NCBI GenBank assembly: GCA_024802545.1
Contig: CP103416.1
Coordinates: 2,852,001 to 2,916,000, forward strand
From: SAR92 clade bacterium H455
GTDB taxonomy: Bacteria > Pseudomonadota > Gammaproteobacteria > Pseudomonadales > Porticoccaceae
Direction: 5' to 3'
DNA: 64,000 bases
The translations under genes were made by a program, and so were the position numbers. The notes under the pieces are model-generated. The model ran no database searches. It was not told where the DNA came from and saw only the letters and a program-made list of their open reading frames with translations. Position 1 is the first letter of the stretch; the number at the start of each line of letters is the position of its first letter. Shown here in pieces: positions 16,048 to 25,368 of this stretch.

Positions 16048-17220
16048 ATGTCTTTGATACCTGAAAAACCGATCACTATTTCACCTACTCTGGCCGCTAC
16101 CATCGGCCTGGAAGAGACCGTGTTGCTGCAACTTTTACAGGAGTGTCGCAGTCATGGCACCCCTGAGCTAAACCAAGGTTTTGAGTGGTTTACGGTGACC
16201 GCAGAGAAACTGCTGAGCCTGGCACCCTTCTGGCGTGAAGAAGATATTCTGCGGCTCTCGGCGGGACTGCATGAGAAAGGCCTGCTGTTGATTGGCGGCG
16301 CACCTTTTTCATCCCAGCGTGACTTTAGCTTTGCCTTTAATGACGGCGTGGCGGCGAGCACTGCTCAAAGCGCTCAATCAAGTCCTCAGCAGAGCACTAA
16401 TCAACGCCAGCAGCCTAATTACAATCACAGCCCCTCGACTGCAGCACCGTCCAATGGCATGCCTACTTCAGCCAAGACTATGGGTAATAGCTGGCAGCCG
16501 AGTCAGGATGCTATGCGTCAACTGAGTCAGCTGGGTGTCACTCAGGCCTTTGCGCAACAGCAGATTCCCCAGTTTGTCGCCTATTGGCGAGAGCGCAATG
16601 TACCGCGCCACAGCTGGGAGTCAAAATTCATTAAAGAGGTCTGGCGTCAGTGGCAGCAAGCCGAAGCTACCTCCCATCGCCGTCGTCAGGAGGTGACTCT
16701 CACCGACGATTGGCGCCCCTCGCGAGATGCTCTGCAGATTTTGATTGGTCAGGGTGGCATCAACAGCAACTTTATTGACGATTCGATTCCAGAGTTTATC
16801 CTCTACTGGCGGGACCGCGGCGATGTGTCGAGCACCTGGGACTCAAAGTTTATCCAGCATATTCGTCGTCAGTGGCAGTTCTTCACCGGCATGATGGATC
16901 AGGACAGCATGCCGCGGAAAATTGAAGCCCAGTGGCAGCCTAAAGCCTCGGTCTATGATGTACTGCAAATGGCCAATATCAATCGCCAGTTCGCCGAGCA
17001 GTTAGTGCCGGAATTTATTTTGTACTGGCAAGAGAATGGTATGCCCCAGAGCTCTTGGAGCACCAAATTTCTTCAGTTCGTCAAGCGCCAGTGGGCGCGA
17101 CATATTCAACCTTCGTCAACGGATACAGCACATGGCAAACAACAAGGATCTAATCCAAACGGTCGCATCCGAGATCGCAGCTTCGTCGAAGATCTCACCG
17201 ACCGCAGCTGGGCAAGCTAA
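16048..17220 (+). CDS. Primosomal/lambda O-like protein with three DnaT-type domains
   Basis: A 390-residue protein. Residues about 10-80 look like a winged-helix module (VLLQLLQECRSHG, GFEWFTVTAEKLLSLAPFW, LRLSAGLHEKGLLLI), a Gln/Ser-rich linker follows (105-145), and then come three tandem copies of the DnaT-type single-strand DNA-binding domain: about 148-202, 221-277 and 295-351. Each copy has the pattern W.PS..A...L..(G)I...F....(I/V)P.F..YWR and ends S.WxSKF...(V/I)xRQW. E. coli DnaT has one such domain. The next gene is lambda P-like, so the pair probably acts in loading the replicative helicase DnaB. A published proposal of domesticated lambda O/P genes (dopC/dopE, as I recall it) fits this arrangement. 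The last 89 bases overlap the next gene. Confidence 0.82.
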   Translation: MSLIPEKPITISPTLAATIGLEETVLLQLLQECRSHGTPELNQGFEWFTVTAEKLLSLAPFWREEDILRLSAGLHEKGLLLIGGAPFSSQRDFSFAFNDGVAASTAQSAQSSPQQSTNQRQQPNYNHSPSTAAPSNGMPTSAKTMGNSWQPSQDAMRQLSQLGVTQAFAQQQIPQFVAYWRERNVPRHSWESKFIKEVWRQWQQAEATSHRRRQEVTLTDDWRPSRDALQILIGQGGINSNFIDDSIPEFILYWRDRGDVSSTWDSKFIQHIRRQWQFFTGMMDQDSMPRKIEAQWQPKASVYDVLQMANINRQFAEQLVPEFILYWQENGMPQSSWSTKFLQFVKRQWARHIQPSSTDTAHGKQQGSNPNGRIRDRSFVEDLTDRSWAS

Positions 17221-17797
17221 AAAGGCCCCTGCTACTGCGGAACTGATTGATGCAATCAATCAGACCTTTGCCCTGTTTCGCGTCAATTATCACAATCAGT
17301 ATTACGCGGCCTTTGGTGATAAAAACGAATCCGTTGGAATGGCGAAAAAACTGTGGCTGTCGACTCTGGGTGATTTCGCCCCAAGCGTTATTTTATTGGC
17401 CGCAGAAAAAATAATCGCCGACAACGATTACCTGCCAACACTACATAAAATGATCAAGGCCTGCCGCACTGTGGGTATGCCCGCCGGGCTCCCGTCACCG
17501 CGCAAGGCCTATCTCGAAGTTTGTAATATGCCGAGCCCAAAGGCGGCGCAGAAGTGGTCCCACCCTGCGGTCTATGCTGCTGGCCGTGACTGCGGCTGGC
17601 ACTTTCTGGCTAATACAGCTGAGAGCAAAGCCTTCCCCCAGTTTGCTGAGACCTACCAGCAGTATTGCGAGCGAGTAATCAGCGGTGAAGTGTTTACCGT
17701 GGAGCCGCCGGCAGCATTGCCCGAGACTTCAATGAAGAAGGCGAGTAAAGAACAGGCTTTAACGGAGCTGGATAATTTAAAGCAGTTGTTGGGCTAG
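17132..17797 (+). CDS. Lambda replication protein P-like helicase loader
   Basis: A 221-residue protein resembling the replication protein P family of lambdoid phages, which binds DnaB and delivers it to the origin. Visible are the helix TAELIDAINQTFALFRVNYH, a central region LWLSTLGDFAPSVILLAAEK, and PSPRKAYLEVCNMPSPKA followed by SHPAVYAAGRDCGWHFL, the conserved core as I know it. The start ATG at 17132 lies inside the upstream gene in another frame (89-base overlap). Upstream in-frame codons as far as 17036 would encode an unrelated shadow of the DnaT repeats, so they are excluded. The ribosome-binding site is weak (GGATAC), suggesting coupling to upstream translation. Confidence 0.78.
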   Translation: MANNKDLIQTVASEIAASSKISPTAAGQAKKAPATAELIDAINQTFALFRVNYHNQYYAAFGDKNESVGMAKKLWLSTLGDFAPSVILLAAEKIIADNDYLPTLHKMIKACRTVGMPAGLPSPRKAYLEVCNMPSPKAAQKWSHPAVYAAGRDCGWHFLANTAESKAFPQFAETYQQYCERVISGEVFTVEPPAALPETSMKKASKEQALTELDNLKQLLG

Positions 17798-17903
17798 CGT
17801 GAAGAGGCTTCTCAAAGAACTATCTAAAAGACCCATCTACAAGAGCTATAGATGAGAAGTAATTTAAAATTAATTATCAGCTAACCTGCCGAGAAAGATC
17901 CCT

Positions 17904-19673
17904 ATGGCGCAAACTCCACTGATTCATAACTCCACCGCGCGTCGTATGGCGAAGACCATCCTCAATGGTTTTCGCAGTTATTTTGCCGACTATTTAAATT
18001 CCACTCTCAGTGCCAAAGCGCGCTTTGAGAAAGCCGATTGGCACGGTGTGCAGCAGGCCAATGTGGATCGCCTTGAGATGTACAAGGCCAAGGTCGCTCA
18101 GACGGTGATGTATTTGGGCATGGTAACCAACAAGGACATTGCCGATCTGGATCTCTGGGCTGAATCGAAAAAAGCCTACACCCAGCTCGTTTTTAACTTT
18201 CCCAATTTTGAAATTGCCGAAACCTTTTTTAACTCGGTGTTTGCCGATCTCCATGATCACGACAAGATTAGCGACGATATTATTTATGTACTATCGTCTC
18301 ATATGATTGAAGCGCCAGCCGCTGAATACAGTATTTTTGTGCGCTATGAAGGTAACGACCGCCGCGATATTTTTCGTCGCATTCTAAAAGAGTCTGAGTT
18401 CTCTCTGCCCGGCGAAGATATAGAGCTAGATCTGGATTGTATCCTCAGCGTTTTCTGCAGCGAAGTAACACCCAATCTTATTGGCTCGCCAGATGACCTC
18501 AAATTTGATCTGCTGGAATCGACCTTCTATCGCAGCAAAGCCGCTTATATGGTGGGCCGCGTTATAGACGGGGATCAGACCTTCCCCATGGCGATTGTAA
18601 TTTTGAATAATGAAAAGGGTCAGCTCTACGTAGATACGGCGATCTTTAATACCGATGATCTCAGTGTTATTTTCAGCTTTACTCGCAACCACTTTATGGT
18701 TGATGCGCCGCTGCCCTATCAGTACGCGCACTTTTTGAAAACCCTGATGCCAAAAAAATTGGATTATGAAATCTATAATTCTCTGGGCTTCCCCAAGCAT
18801 GCAAAAACCGAATTTTACCGTCAACTAGTGCATCATTTGGAGAGCTCAAACGATCAGTTTGTGATTGCCCCCGGCATTAAGGGTATGGTGATGACAGTGT
18901 TTATGCTGCCCTCATACAATATTGTATTTAAAATCATTAAAGATAAGTTTGCCCCACCGAAGGAAGTGACTCACCAGACAGTGAGAGATAAGTATCGCTT
19001 GGTTTCCCGTCACGACCGTATCGGTCGTATGGCCGATACTCAAGATTTTGATAATCTGGTTTTCCCCCTGGATCGTTTTTCACCTGCGCTGCTCGAAGAG
19101 TTACAGAAGGTTGCCGCCTCAACTATTGAAATTCGCGGTGACAAGCTAGTTATTAAACACCTCTACACCGAACGCTATATGACGCCGCTGAATATCTATT
19201 TAGAGTCGGCCAGCGACGATGAGATTCGCAGCGCTATGGAAGAGTACGGCAACTGTATTAAACAATTGGCAGCAGCCAATATTTTTCCTGGCGATATGCC
19301 ACTAAAGAACTTTGGGGTGACCCGCCACGCCCGTGTGGTGTTTTACGATTACGATGAGATCGCCGCACTCACCGACTGTAACTTTCGCAAGATCCCTCAG
19401 CCGCGCACCGAAGAGGAAGAGATGCAGGCCGGTACCTGGTATACCGTGGGACCAGACGATATTTTCCCAGAAGAGTTTAGACTGTTCTTCTCTGGCAATA
19501 CCAAAGCGCGAAAGATGTTTGAAGAGATGCACAGTGATCTCTACGATGTGGATTTCTGGCAGGGTCTACAGGAGAAAATTCGCGATGGCTTTGTACTCGA
19601 CGTGTTCCCCTATCGTCGTGCCAAGCGTTTCGACCGGGGTAAAGAGTCTGGTCTTGAAGTGTTTTCGGACTAG
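17904..19673 (+). CDS. aceK: Isocitrate dehydrogenase kinase/phosphatase
   Basis: A 589-residue AceK, near the usual 575-590. It switches isocitrate dehydrogenase off by phosphorylation and on again by dephosphorylation, setting flux between the TCA cycle and the glyoxylate shunt. The ATP-binding loop is APGIKGMVMTVFMLPSYN (about residue 322) followed by the Lys in VFKIIKDKF. The catalytic region contains GDMPLKNFGVTRHARVVFYDYDEI (Asp and Asn ligands, about 455-480), and the conserved WYTVGPDDIFPEEF precedes the C-terminus. Isocitrate lyase and malate synthase genes are not in the window, so aceK is separated from an aceBA operon here. Confidence 0.97.
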   Translation: MAQTPLIHNSTARRMAKTILNGFRSYFADYLNSTLSAKARFEKADWHGVQQANVDRLEMYKAKVAQTVMYLGMVTNKDIADLDLWAESKKAYTQLVFNFPNFEIAETFFNSVFADLHDHDKISDDIIYVLSSHMIEAPAAEYSIFVRYEGNDRRDIFRRILKESEFSLPGEDIELDLDCILSVFCSEVTPNLIGSPDDLKFDLLESTFYRSKAAYMVGRVIDGDQTFPMAIVILNNEKGQLYVDTAIFNTDDLSVIFSFTRNHFMVDAPLPYQYAHFLKTLMPKKLDYEIYNSLGFPKHAKTEFYRQLVHHLESSNDQFVIAPGIKGMVMTVFMLPSYNIVFKIIKDKFAPPKEVTHQTVRDKYRLVSRHDRIGRMADTQDFDNLVFPLDRFSPALLEELQKVAASTIEIRGDKLVIKHLYTERYMTPLNIYLESASDDEIRSAMEEYGNCIKQLAAANIFPGDMPLKNFGVTRHARVVFYDYDEIAALTDCNFRKIPQPRTEEEEMQAGTWYTVGPDDIFPEEFRLFFSGNTKARKMFEEMHSDLYDVDFWQGLQEKIRDGFVLDVFPYRRAKRFDRGKESGLEVFSD

Positions 19674-19697
19674 ATTTCTAACTGAAAGCTAATAGGA

Positions 19698-20249
19698 TTA
19701 TCGCAGCGGCAGCTCTGCAGTCTGGGTTCCGGAACGAACCTCTAGACTGTCGCTATTAATCGATTCAATCACCCAACTTGAATCTAGCTTGTCGCCCACA
19801 TGGTAAGTGCTTTCACCGATAAATATTCGATTTAATCGCGAGCCACTGCGAATAAATATATGGCCGGTAATATTCACATCAGGTAATGAATTAGTCACCA
19901 CTGGCGCAGCAGTGACTGACGAATTATCACTTTGCGACCTCTCAGGCTTTTCTGCCACTGCAGGCGTCTCGACCACAGCCTCCGCTGTTGCGCTGGCTAA
20001 AACGGCTTTTTCAATGTCCAAAACAGTTGCTGTAGGTCTTATCTCAATCTGGGATGTCAGGCTTGAGAATCCGTAAAACAATCCCCCTGCAACCACTAGG
20101 ATGGCAATCGGCAACCAATATCCCGAAGAATGTTGCACCGTTTTTTCGTAGGGATCCCAGCCAGAGTTAACAAAATCATCGAGATTTTCCGACTCTTCCC
20201 GGGATCTATCGTGCTCGGCTTTTTTTAGGGCATTGAGAATGTAAGACAT
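19698..20249 (-). CDS. gspB: Type II secretion protein B
   Basis: A 183-residue GspB. The short cytoplasmic start MSYILNALKKAEHDR is characteristic, followed by one membrane helix (about residues 43-63, GYWLPIAILVVAGGLFYGF), a Pro/Ala-rich periplasmic linker and a C-terminal domain (about 125-183: GHIFIRSGSRLNRIFIGE, HVGDKLDSSWVIESI) of the T2SSB family, related to the GspC periplasmic domain. With GspA it helps the secretin cross or attach to peptidoglycan in Aeromonas and Vibrio. It overlaps the gspA stop by one base and is the last gene of the operon. Confidence 0.9.
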   Translation of the reverse strand: MSYILNALKKAEHDRSREESENLDDFVNSGWDPYEKTVQHSSGYWLPIAILVVAGGLFYGFSSLTSQIEIRPTATVLDIEKAVLASATAEAVVETPAVAEKPERSQSDNSSVTAAPVVTNSLPDVNITGHIFIRSGSRLNRIFIGESTYHVGDKLDSSWVIESINSDSLEVRSGTQTAELPLR

Positions 20250-22024
20250 TAGTTGGCCTCCTTCGACTCAGTTTCTCTAGACCCAGCTTCTCGCAGAAGC
20301 GGAATATTGTCACCGCTCAACTGCGCCAAACGCATCAATGTCTCGCGCCCTAAAATACCATCGGCCGCCAGGCCCTGCTGCTTTTGAAAACCCAACACCT
20401 GCTGTGCAATGGCCGCAGTATAGCGACCACCGCTGATAATAATATCGCGGCTGTTATCCAGAGCAGCTAATTGCGCCTGAAGCCAATCAACCAACTCTGG
20501 GTTGCTTATATTTTCAATAGCGTAACTAGTCGCACTCAACGGCGAGACATAGCTCTGGGGTGGACGCCACAGATAAAGGTAACTGCCATTCCAGCGCTGC
20601 TGAAAATCTTCCACAGGGATATCCACAGTACCCTGCCGATCTTGCAATTTGACCATGCTCAGATCTAATCGCTCTAGGACATAGGATTTTAAATAGCCAG
20701 TTTCCTCTAACAACCAAACAATCCCAGGACGATTGATCTGCTCTAGGGTGTCCATATCCGCTGTGGTGACTTTTTCACTCCGCAGCATAGCCAGGCTGGC
20801 AACTGCAGTCAGTTCTTCTTCGCTGTATACATCCGCAGCTTCGGTACCCCAAAGAGCTAACAAACCCACAAAGGGGTTGGCATTAGTCTGCGGGGCTAGC
20901 TGCTCTGGCTGAAGGCTAACCTCCTGCGTAACTGGTAGCTCGACAATAGGCTCCGGGAGCAAGGGTTCTATCACGCCATCAAGTTCTTCACTAGGCATCT
21001 CACCCACTAGCCCTAGCGGCTGGTCATTCGCCACAACAGATATCTTTTCAGGCGCATCCAACTGCGCCATAACTGGAGAAAATTGATTTAATAATTTCGC
21101 TGGAGAAAGCATCAATATCAGCCCGCCACTCAACCCCAAGGCGACAACAATTCCCAATAACCAGACAATTTTTCTTGGGGATTTTTTGTCTTCACTGAGA
21201 ATTTCACTGGCGGCTTGTTTGACCAGCTTTGCCGAAACCGTCTGCGCACCGGTGGAATAGGCAGCGACCAAAGACTGGTGACAAACTAGATTTATCAGCC
21301 GCGGCACACCACCAGTAAGGCGAAACAAAACCGCTGCGCAGCCGCTGTCAAAGATCGCTCTTTTGGCGCCGGCGCGATGCAGTCGATGATTGATATAGTT
21401 GGAGAGATCATCCTTATCCAGGGGCGATAGATGGAATCGGGAGACCACCCGCTGGTTTAGCTGACGCAGCTCTTGCTGAGCAAGAATATCCAATAGCTCA
21501 GGCTGGCCAACCAATAATATGTGCAAAAGCTTATCGGTGCTGGTTTCAAGATTACTCAGCAGACGCAGAGCTTCCAGTACTTCAGCAGTTAGATTCTGCG
21601 CCTCTTCGAGAACGATTAATGTCTTTTTGCCATCCGCGTGGGCGGCGAGCAAATTGCGATTCAGCGCATCTATACATTGCTTAGTGAAAGACTGTTTGGT
21701 CAGGGACAGCTCAGAGGCATTGGGCAGATCTATATCCAGCTCGTCACAGATACTGGCCAACACATCCGCGACATTGAGCTTGCTATTGAGAATATAAGCA
21801 ACCCGCACATGGGGTGGAATACGTTTGATCATGGTGCGAGTGAGGGTGGTTTTGCCTGTACCCACCTCGCCGGTGAGCAAGATAAACCCACCTTCGCGGT
21901 CGAGACCATATTTTAAATGGGCGACCGCTTGGCGGTGATAGATACTGGGATAGAGAAACCCAGGATCAGGGACTATCGAGAATGGCTCTCGGGCAAGGGC
22001 AAAATGTTGCAGGTAGATGCTCAT
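20249..22024 (-). CDS. gspA: Type II secretion ATPase GspA (ExeA-like) with peptidoglycan-binding domain
   Basis: A 591-residue ExeA-type protein. The N-terminal AAA domain (1-270) starts with MSIYLQHFALAREPFSIVPD and has Walker A LLTGEVGTGKTTLTR (about 50) and Walker B-like TLIVLEEAQNLT. A membrane helix follows at about 290-310 (IVWLLGIVVALGLSGGLIL). The periplasmic part includes a region with WLLEETGYLKSYVLE and a C-terminal PG_binding_1 domain (about 520-575: GGRYTAAIAQQVLGFQKQQG ... DGILGRETLMRL). ExeA binds peptidoglycan and assists assembly of the GspD secretin. It lies between gspD and gspB. Confidence 0.93.
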   Translation of the reverse strand: MSIYLQHFALAREPFSIVPDPGFLYPSIYHRQAVAHLKYGLDREGGFILLTGEVGTGKTTLTRTMIKRIPPHVRVAYILNSKLNVADVLASICDELDIDLPNASELSLTKQSFTKQCIDALNRNLLAAHADGKKTLIVLEEAQNLTAEVLEALRLLSNLETSTDKLLHILLVGQPELLDILAQQELRQLNQRVVSRFHLSPLDKDDLSNYINHRLHRAGAKRAIFDSGCAAVLFRLTGGVPRLINLVCHQSLVAAYSTGAQTVSAKLVKQAASEILSEDKKSPRKIVWLLGIVVALGLSGGLILMLSPAKLLNQFSPVMAQLDAPEKISVVANDQPLGLVGEMPSEELDGVIEPLLPEPIVELPVTQEVSLQPEQLAPQTNANPFVGLLALWGTEAADVYSEEELTAVASLAMLRSEKVTTADMDTLEQINRPGIVWLLEETGYLKSYVLERLDLSMVKLQDRQGTVDIPVEDFQQRWNGSYLYLWRPPQSYVSPLSATSYAIENISNPELVDWLQAQLAALDNSRDIIISGGRYTAAIAQQVLGFQKQQGLAADGILGRETLMRLAQLSGDNIPLLREAGSRETESKEAN

Positions 22025-22047
22025 AGCGCCTCAGCGTTGTCTTAACC

Positions 22048-23955
22048 TTAGTCTTGGTCCTGCCCTTGATTGAGAAATTCCTCGAGCATTGGCTGTATTA
22101 AGCCACTCTCCTCACTGTCCATATCACGCTTGATTAGATGGCGGTATTTGCTGTCAGACAGCTTGCGCGCATCTTCCGCGGTGCGAATAATCGTCGGGCG
22201 AATAAACATCATCAATACCGATTGCGAGTCGCTCTTATTGGTCGAGCGGAACAGACGACCAAGCAGTGGAATATCACCCAGTAGTGGTACCTTAGTGGCA
22301 CTGCCGCCGGTCTGGTCTTCAATTAAGCCGCCGAGGATTAACATCTCGCCATCCTGAATCAATACATTGGTTTGCATGGTGCTTTTTGAAGTGGTCTGAA
22401 GGCCTACGCCGCCACTACCCACTTTGACCTTGGAGCTTTCCTGTTCTATCTCCAGACGTACCGAATCGCCTTTGCTGATTTGCGGTTTCACCTTCAGCTT
22501 GATACCCACTTCTTCACGATTAATCGTGGTGAAAGGATTGTTACTGCCATTGTTGCTGCTGGTAAAGCTACCGGTCTGAAAGGGCACTTCTTCGCCCACA
22601 GATAAGGTCGCCTCTTCATTGTCTAGAGTGACCACTGAAGGGGTTGAAAGGATTTTGGTGCTGCCATCGGTTTTTAACGCCTGGATTAACAGGCCAATGC
22701 CTTTACCTGTCTCAGAGTCAAAATCTCCTGCCACAGCCAATACTTTCTTAGGTATTAAACCCAACTCAGTGGCCGTGGGAGTCACCCCCGAAAGTCCCAC
22801 ACCAGTCAAGGTAGCCAGAAGCCCGTCAAAATTGGTCAGGTAACCACCGCGATTTTTACTGCTGTAGGCGAGCTGGGCACTCAACTCTTTGGCTTGATCT
22901 TCTGACAACTCGGCAATAACTGCTTCAATCAATACTTGGGGTCGTGAGCGATCGAGCTGAGCCACGACATTTTTGATTTCGCGAATAACCGCTGTCGGAG
23001 CTGCCACGACCAGAGCATTATTGAGTTCATCAATCTGGATCTGGTATGCGCTTTTGGCTTTCTTATCCGCCACAGCTTCACCGGCAAGCTGAAGAAACAC
23101 ATCGGACTGCAACATGCCTTCAACGATGGGCTTCATCTCTGCGGCGCGAGAATAATCCAGGTAGATAACCTCGACGCTGCCCTTTTTCGTCGAGGGCTGA
23201 TCGAGCGTTTCCAACATCGCTTTAAACACGCGACGAGCGGAGGCTGGACCGCTGACAATAACACGGTTGTTCATGCCATCTTCAACCAGTGACAGATCCT
23301 GGTTTTTTAGCTGCTTTAACTGGCCGGCGATATACACGGCTTCACCAGCTGAAATATACTTTAGGCTAATAACTTCAACCGCATTTAAGGCTGGGTCGTC
23401 GAGCTCTGCGATCAGCGACTCGAGGCGCAGAATATTGGACTGCACATCGGTGACCACCATAGAGTTGCTCTGCGCAAAGGCATTTAGTCGCGCACCAGAA
23501 CTCATCACTGGTTTGAGCACAGGTACCAATGTGGCAACCTGAACATTTTCGATTTGAATCACTTTGGTAATCAGCTGATTGTCGCCCGTGCCACCGGCAA
23601 AGTTAAACGCCTGGTTAAACGGCACAATCCGTGTCACCACGCCATCTTCGATTGCCTGGAAGCCCTGCACCTGAATAGCTGAGAGAACCGCCTCATAGAG
23701 CAGGTCTGAATCGATTGCTTCGGGAGCGATAATAGTCACCTTGCCTTTTACGCGCGGGTCGAGAACAAACGATTTACCGGTAATTTCTGCTACGCTTTCA
23801 ATGACGCTGCGAATATCCGCATCGCGAAAATTAATTCGCACCACTTCACCGGCGCTGACCTCTGCAATCATGCTCAGCACGATGCTTAGGGCCCCTAGTA
23901 GGCGGATAGTTCGTCTGGCAAAAGTCTTCTTCTGGCCGGTCATTATTTTTCTCAT
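22048..23955 (-). CDS. gspD: Type II secretion secretin GspD
   Basis: A 635-residue outer-membrane secretin. After a signal peptide (to about residue 35, SAG) come the N0 domain (VVRINFRDADIRSVIESVAE), N1-N3 domains (TLVPVLKPVMSSGARLNAF; YLDYSRAAEMKPIVEGML) and the secretin core (about 330-600) with IEAVIAELSEDQAKEL, VGEEVPFQTGSF and the final VPLLGDIPLLGRLF segment. The C-terminal 50 residues could be the S-domain that a pilotin binds; no pilotin gene (gspS) is seen. It forms the 15-fold channel for folded exoproteins. A second Met four residues in is an alternative start. Confidence 0.95.
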   Translation of the reverse strand: MRKIMTGQKKTFARRTIRLLGALSIVLSMIAEVSAGEVVRINFRDADIRSVIESVAEITGKSFVLDPRVKGKVTIIAPEAIDSDLLYEAVLSAIQVQGFQAIEDGVVTRIVPFNQAFNFAGGTGDNQLITKVIQIENVQVATLVPVLKPVMSSGARLNAFAQSNSMVVTDVQSNILRLESLIAELDDPALNAVEVISLKYISAGEAVYIAGQLKQLKNQDLSLVEDGMNNRVIVSGPASARRVFKAMLETLDQPSTKKGSVEVIYLDYSRAAEMKPIVEGMLQSDVFLQLAGEAVADKKAKSAYQIQIDELNNALVVAAPTAVIREIKNVVAQLDRSRPQVLIEAVIAELSEDQAKELSAQLAYSSKNRGGYLTNFDGLLATLTGVGLSGVTPTATELGLIPKKVLAVAGDFDSETGKGIGLLIQALKTDGSTKILSTPSVVTLDNEEATLSVGEEVPFQTGSFTSSNNGSNNPFTTINREEVGIKLKVKPQISKGDSVRLEIEQESSKVKVGSGGVGLQTTSKSTMQTNVLIQDGEMLILGGLIEDQTGGSATKVPLLGDIPLLGRLFRSTNKSDSQSVLMMFIRPTIIRTAEDARKLSDSKYRHLIKRDMDSEESGLIQPMLEEFLNQGQDQD

Positions 23956-24026
23956 TTTATTTATTTACTGTTTATATTTAATGATTTTATAGCTAGCAAT
24001 TTAATCGATAGCAGTTTTAGACTTAG

Positions 24027-24878
24027 TTAGTTCAATCCGAACTTAGGTAACATTTTAGCCGACAAGCTCGCGGCATTAACATAGACAACTACTTCTTCAC
24101 CGTTGCGAATCACAGTAACCGGCAAACTGGTTTGGCCGCTGTACTTAATCCAGCCTGCGGGATCCGACATCAGCGCCTGAACCCCGATGCCATCAATATC
24201 TACAACCACATCGCCATCTTCAATATCGGCCAACATTTTCATTTCATCGGAAAGCTTGTTGAGTTTAAAGCCACTACCATAATTATCTACCTTAACCGGC
24301 AGCGCACCAAACATATTGGCCATGGAAAAACCGTCATCTCCAGGCTGGTTGTCGCTAGTGCTGTCAATGTCAGGAGCCTGTTCAGTCTGCATAACGTTTT
24401 CTGGCTTCTTCAGCGTGATTTGCCGCTTGGCGCCATTTTGCTCAACGATTATACGAAATGCCTGAATCTGCTCAATCACGACCGACGATCCGAGCTTATC
24501 ACCAATATGGTAAACCTGCTCCGGGCGTCCATTAAATGAAATGGTGGCTGAGGAGGTACTCTCACTGAGCATAACGCCGAGAAGTGTGGCGTTGACATTC
24601 GCATCGACGAGATTACTAGAATCTGCTTCGACAATCGGCGCAGCGGCCGCGACGCCGCTAAACCAGTTCCAGCGCAAACTCGCCTCCACTGGAGTCGATG
24701 TTCGAGAAATTGCCTTGGCTGCTGGCTTGCCTTCAACAAACAACAGGGCAATGGCAACAAGCAGCGCAAAGACTAACGCCGCGAGTAAAACATTGCCCAG
24801 TAGCAGCAGTTTTTGTATCGGCGAACCTGATATCGAACGTTGCAGATAGGCTTGTATTCTAGCTCTATTAGTTGACAT
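24027..24878 (-). CDS. gspC: Type II secretion inner-membrane protein GspC
   Basis: A 283-residue GspC. One membrane helix lies near residues 20-43 (LLLLGNVLLAALVFALLVAI), followed by a homology-region domain (about 90-160: NVNATLLGVMLSES, VYHIGDKLGSSVVIEQI) that contacts the secretin and a C-terminal PDZ domain (about 200-275: GSGFKLNKLSDEMKML, EDGDVVVDIDGIGVQAL). The start at 24878 has a strong ribosome-binding site (GGAGGT, six bases upstream) and overlaps the gspM stop by 11 bases. An upstream extension of 14 codons is possible but has no support. GspC sits after gspM here rather than at the head of the operon. Confidence 0.92.
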   Translation of the reverse strand: MSTNRARIQAYLQRSISGSPIQKLLLLGNVLLAALVFALLVAIALLFVEGKPAAKAISRTSTPVEASLRWNWFSGVAAAAPIVEADSSNLVDANVNATLLGVMLSESTSSATISFNGRPEQVYHIGDKLGSSVVIEQIQAFRIIVEQNGAKRQITLKKPENVMQTEQAPDIDSTSDNQPGDDGFSMANMFGALPVKVDNYGSGFKLNKLSDEMKMLADIEDGDVVVDIDGIGVQALMSDPAGWIKYSGQTSLPVTVIRNGEEVVVYVNAASLSAKMLPKFGLN

Positions 24879-25368
24879 GCTGAACCTCCATGCGCACCAC
24901 ATAATTAGTCGCGGCAGCATCCGGGCGACGGACGTCGAGAAGATTTGTTTTCAGCCCCTGACAGGCTAATTGATGGGCCAACTGTAATAGGCGATTGGCA
25001 TTGGCGCTTTCCAGATAAAGTGCATACTTGCCCTGAGCCTGCTCGGCAAACTTAACCAACTTGATTTGGTTGCGTCGAATCAATCGATTTATGACATCTT
25101 TGGCGGCGCCCTTTTTAATGGTTTTATCGACACAGCTATTGCTCAGTCGGCTGACACTGGCGCTCTGCTCGCTCAACCATTGCAGGTCAGCTTGCAAAAT
25201 CCGATGACGCTCTTGCAGCTCAGTGGATCGCTCCAGACTCGGTAGCAGAGCCAGATAGACTGCAGCTAAAAAGACAATGCCGGCGCCAACCACCACAATT
25301 ATTCGTTCACGTGGCTGACGCTGTGCCAACCAACTGTTAATGCCACTCACAAAGTTCAACCCTTTCAT
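24868..25368 (-). CDS. gspM: Type II secretion inner-membrane protein GspM
   Basis: A 166-residue GspM. It has a short cytoplasmic start (FVSGINSWLAQRQPRERIIV), one membrane helix at about 22-42 (VVVGAGIVFLAAVYLALLP) and a periplasmic ferredoxin-like domain with the coiled-coil entry LERSTELQERHRILQADLQW. It pairs with GspL in the inner-membrane platform. It overlaps gspL by four bases and gspC by 11. Confidence 0.9.
   Translation of the reverse strand: MKGLNFVSGINSWLAQRQPRERIIVVVGAGIVFLAAVYLALLPSLERSTELQERHRILQADLQWLSEQSASVSRLSNSCVDKTIKKGAAKDVINRLIRRNQIKLVKFAEQAQGKYALYLESANANRLLQLAHQLACQGLKTNLLDVRRPDAAATNYVVRMEVQHVN

Noticed and set aside
17036-17131. Extended start of the lambda P-like gene
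   Set aside because: The extra 32 residues are a frame-shifted reading of the third DnaT repeat and have no relation to the P family; ATG 17132 gives the expected N-terminus.
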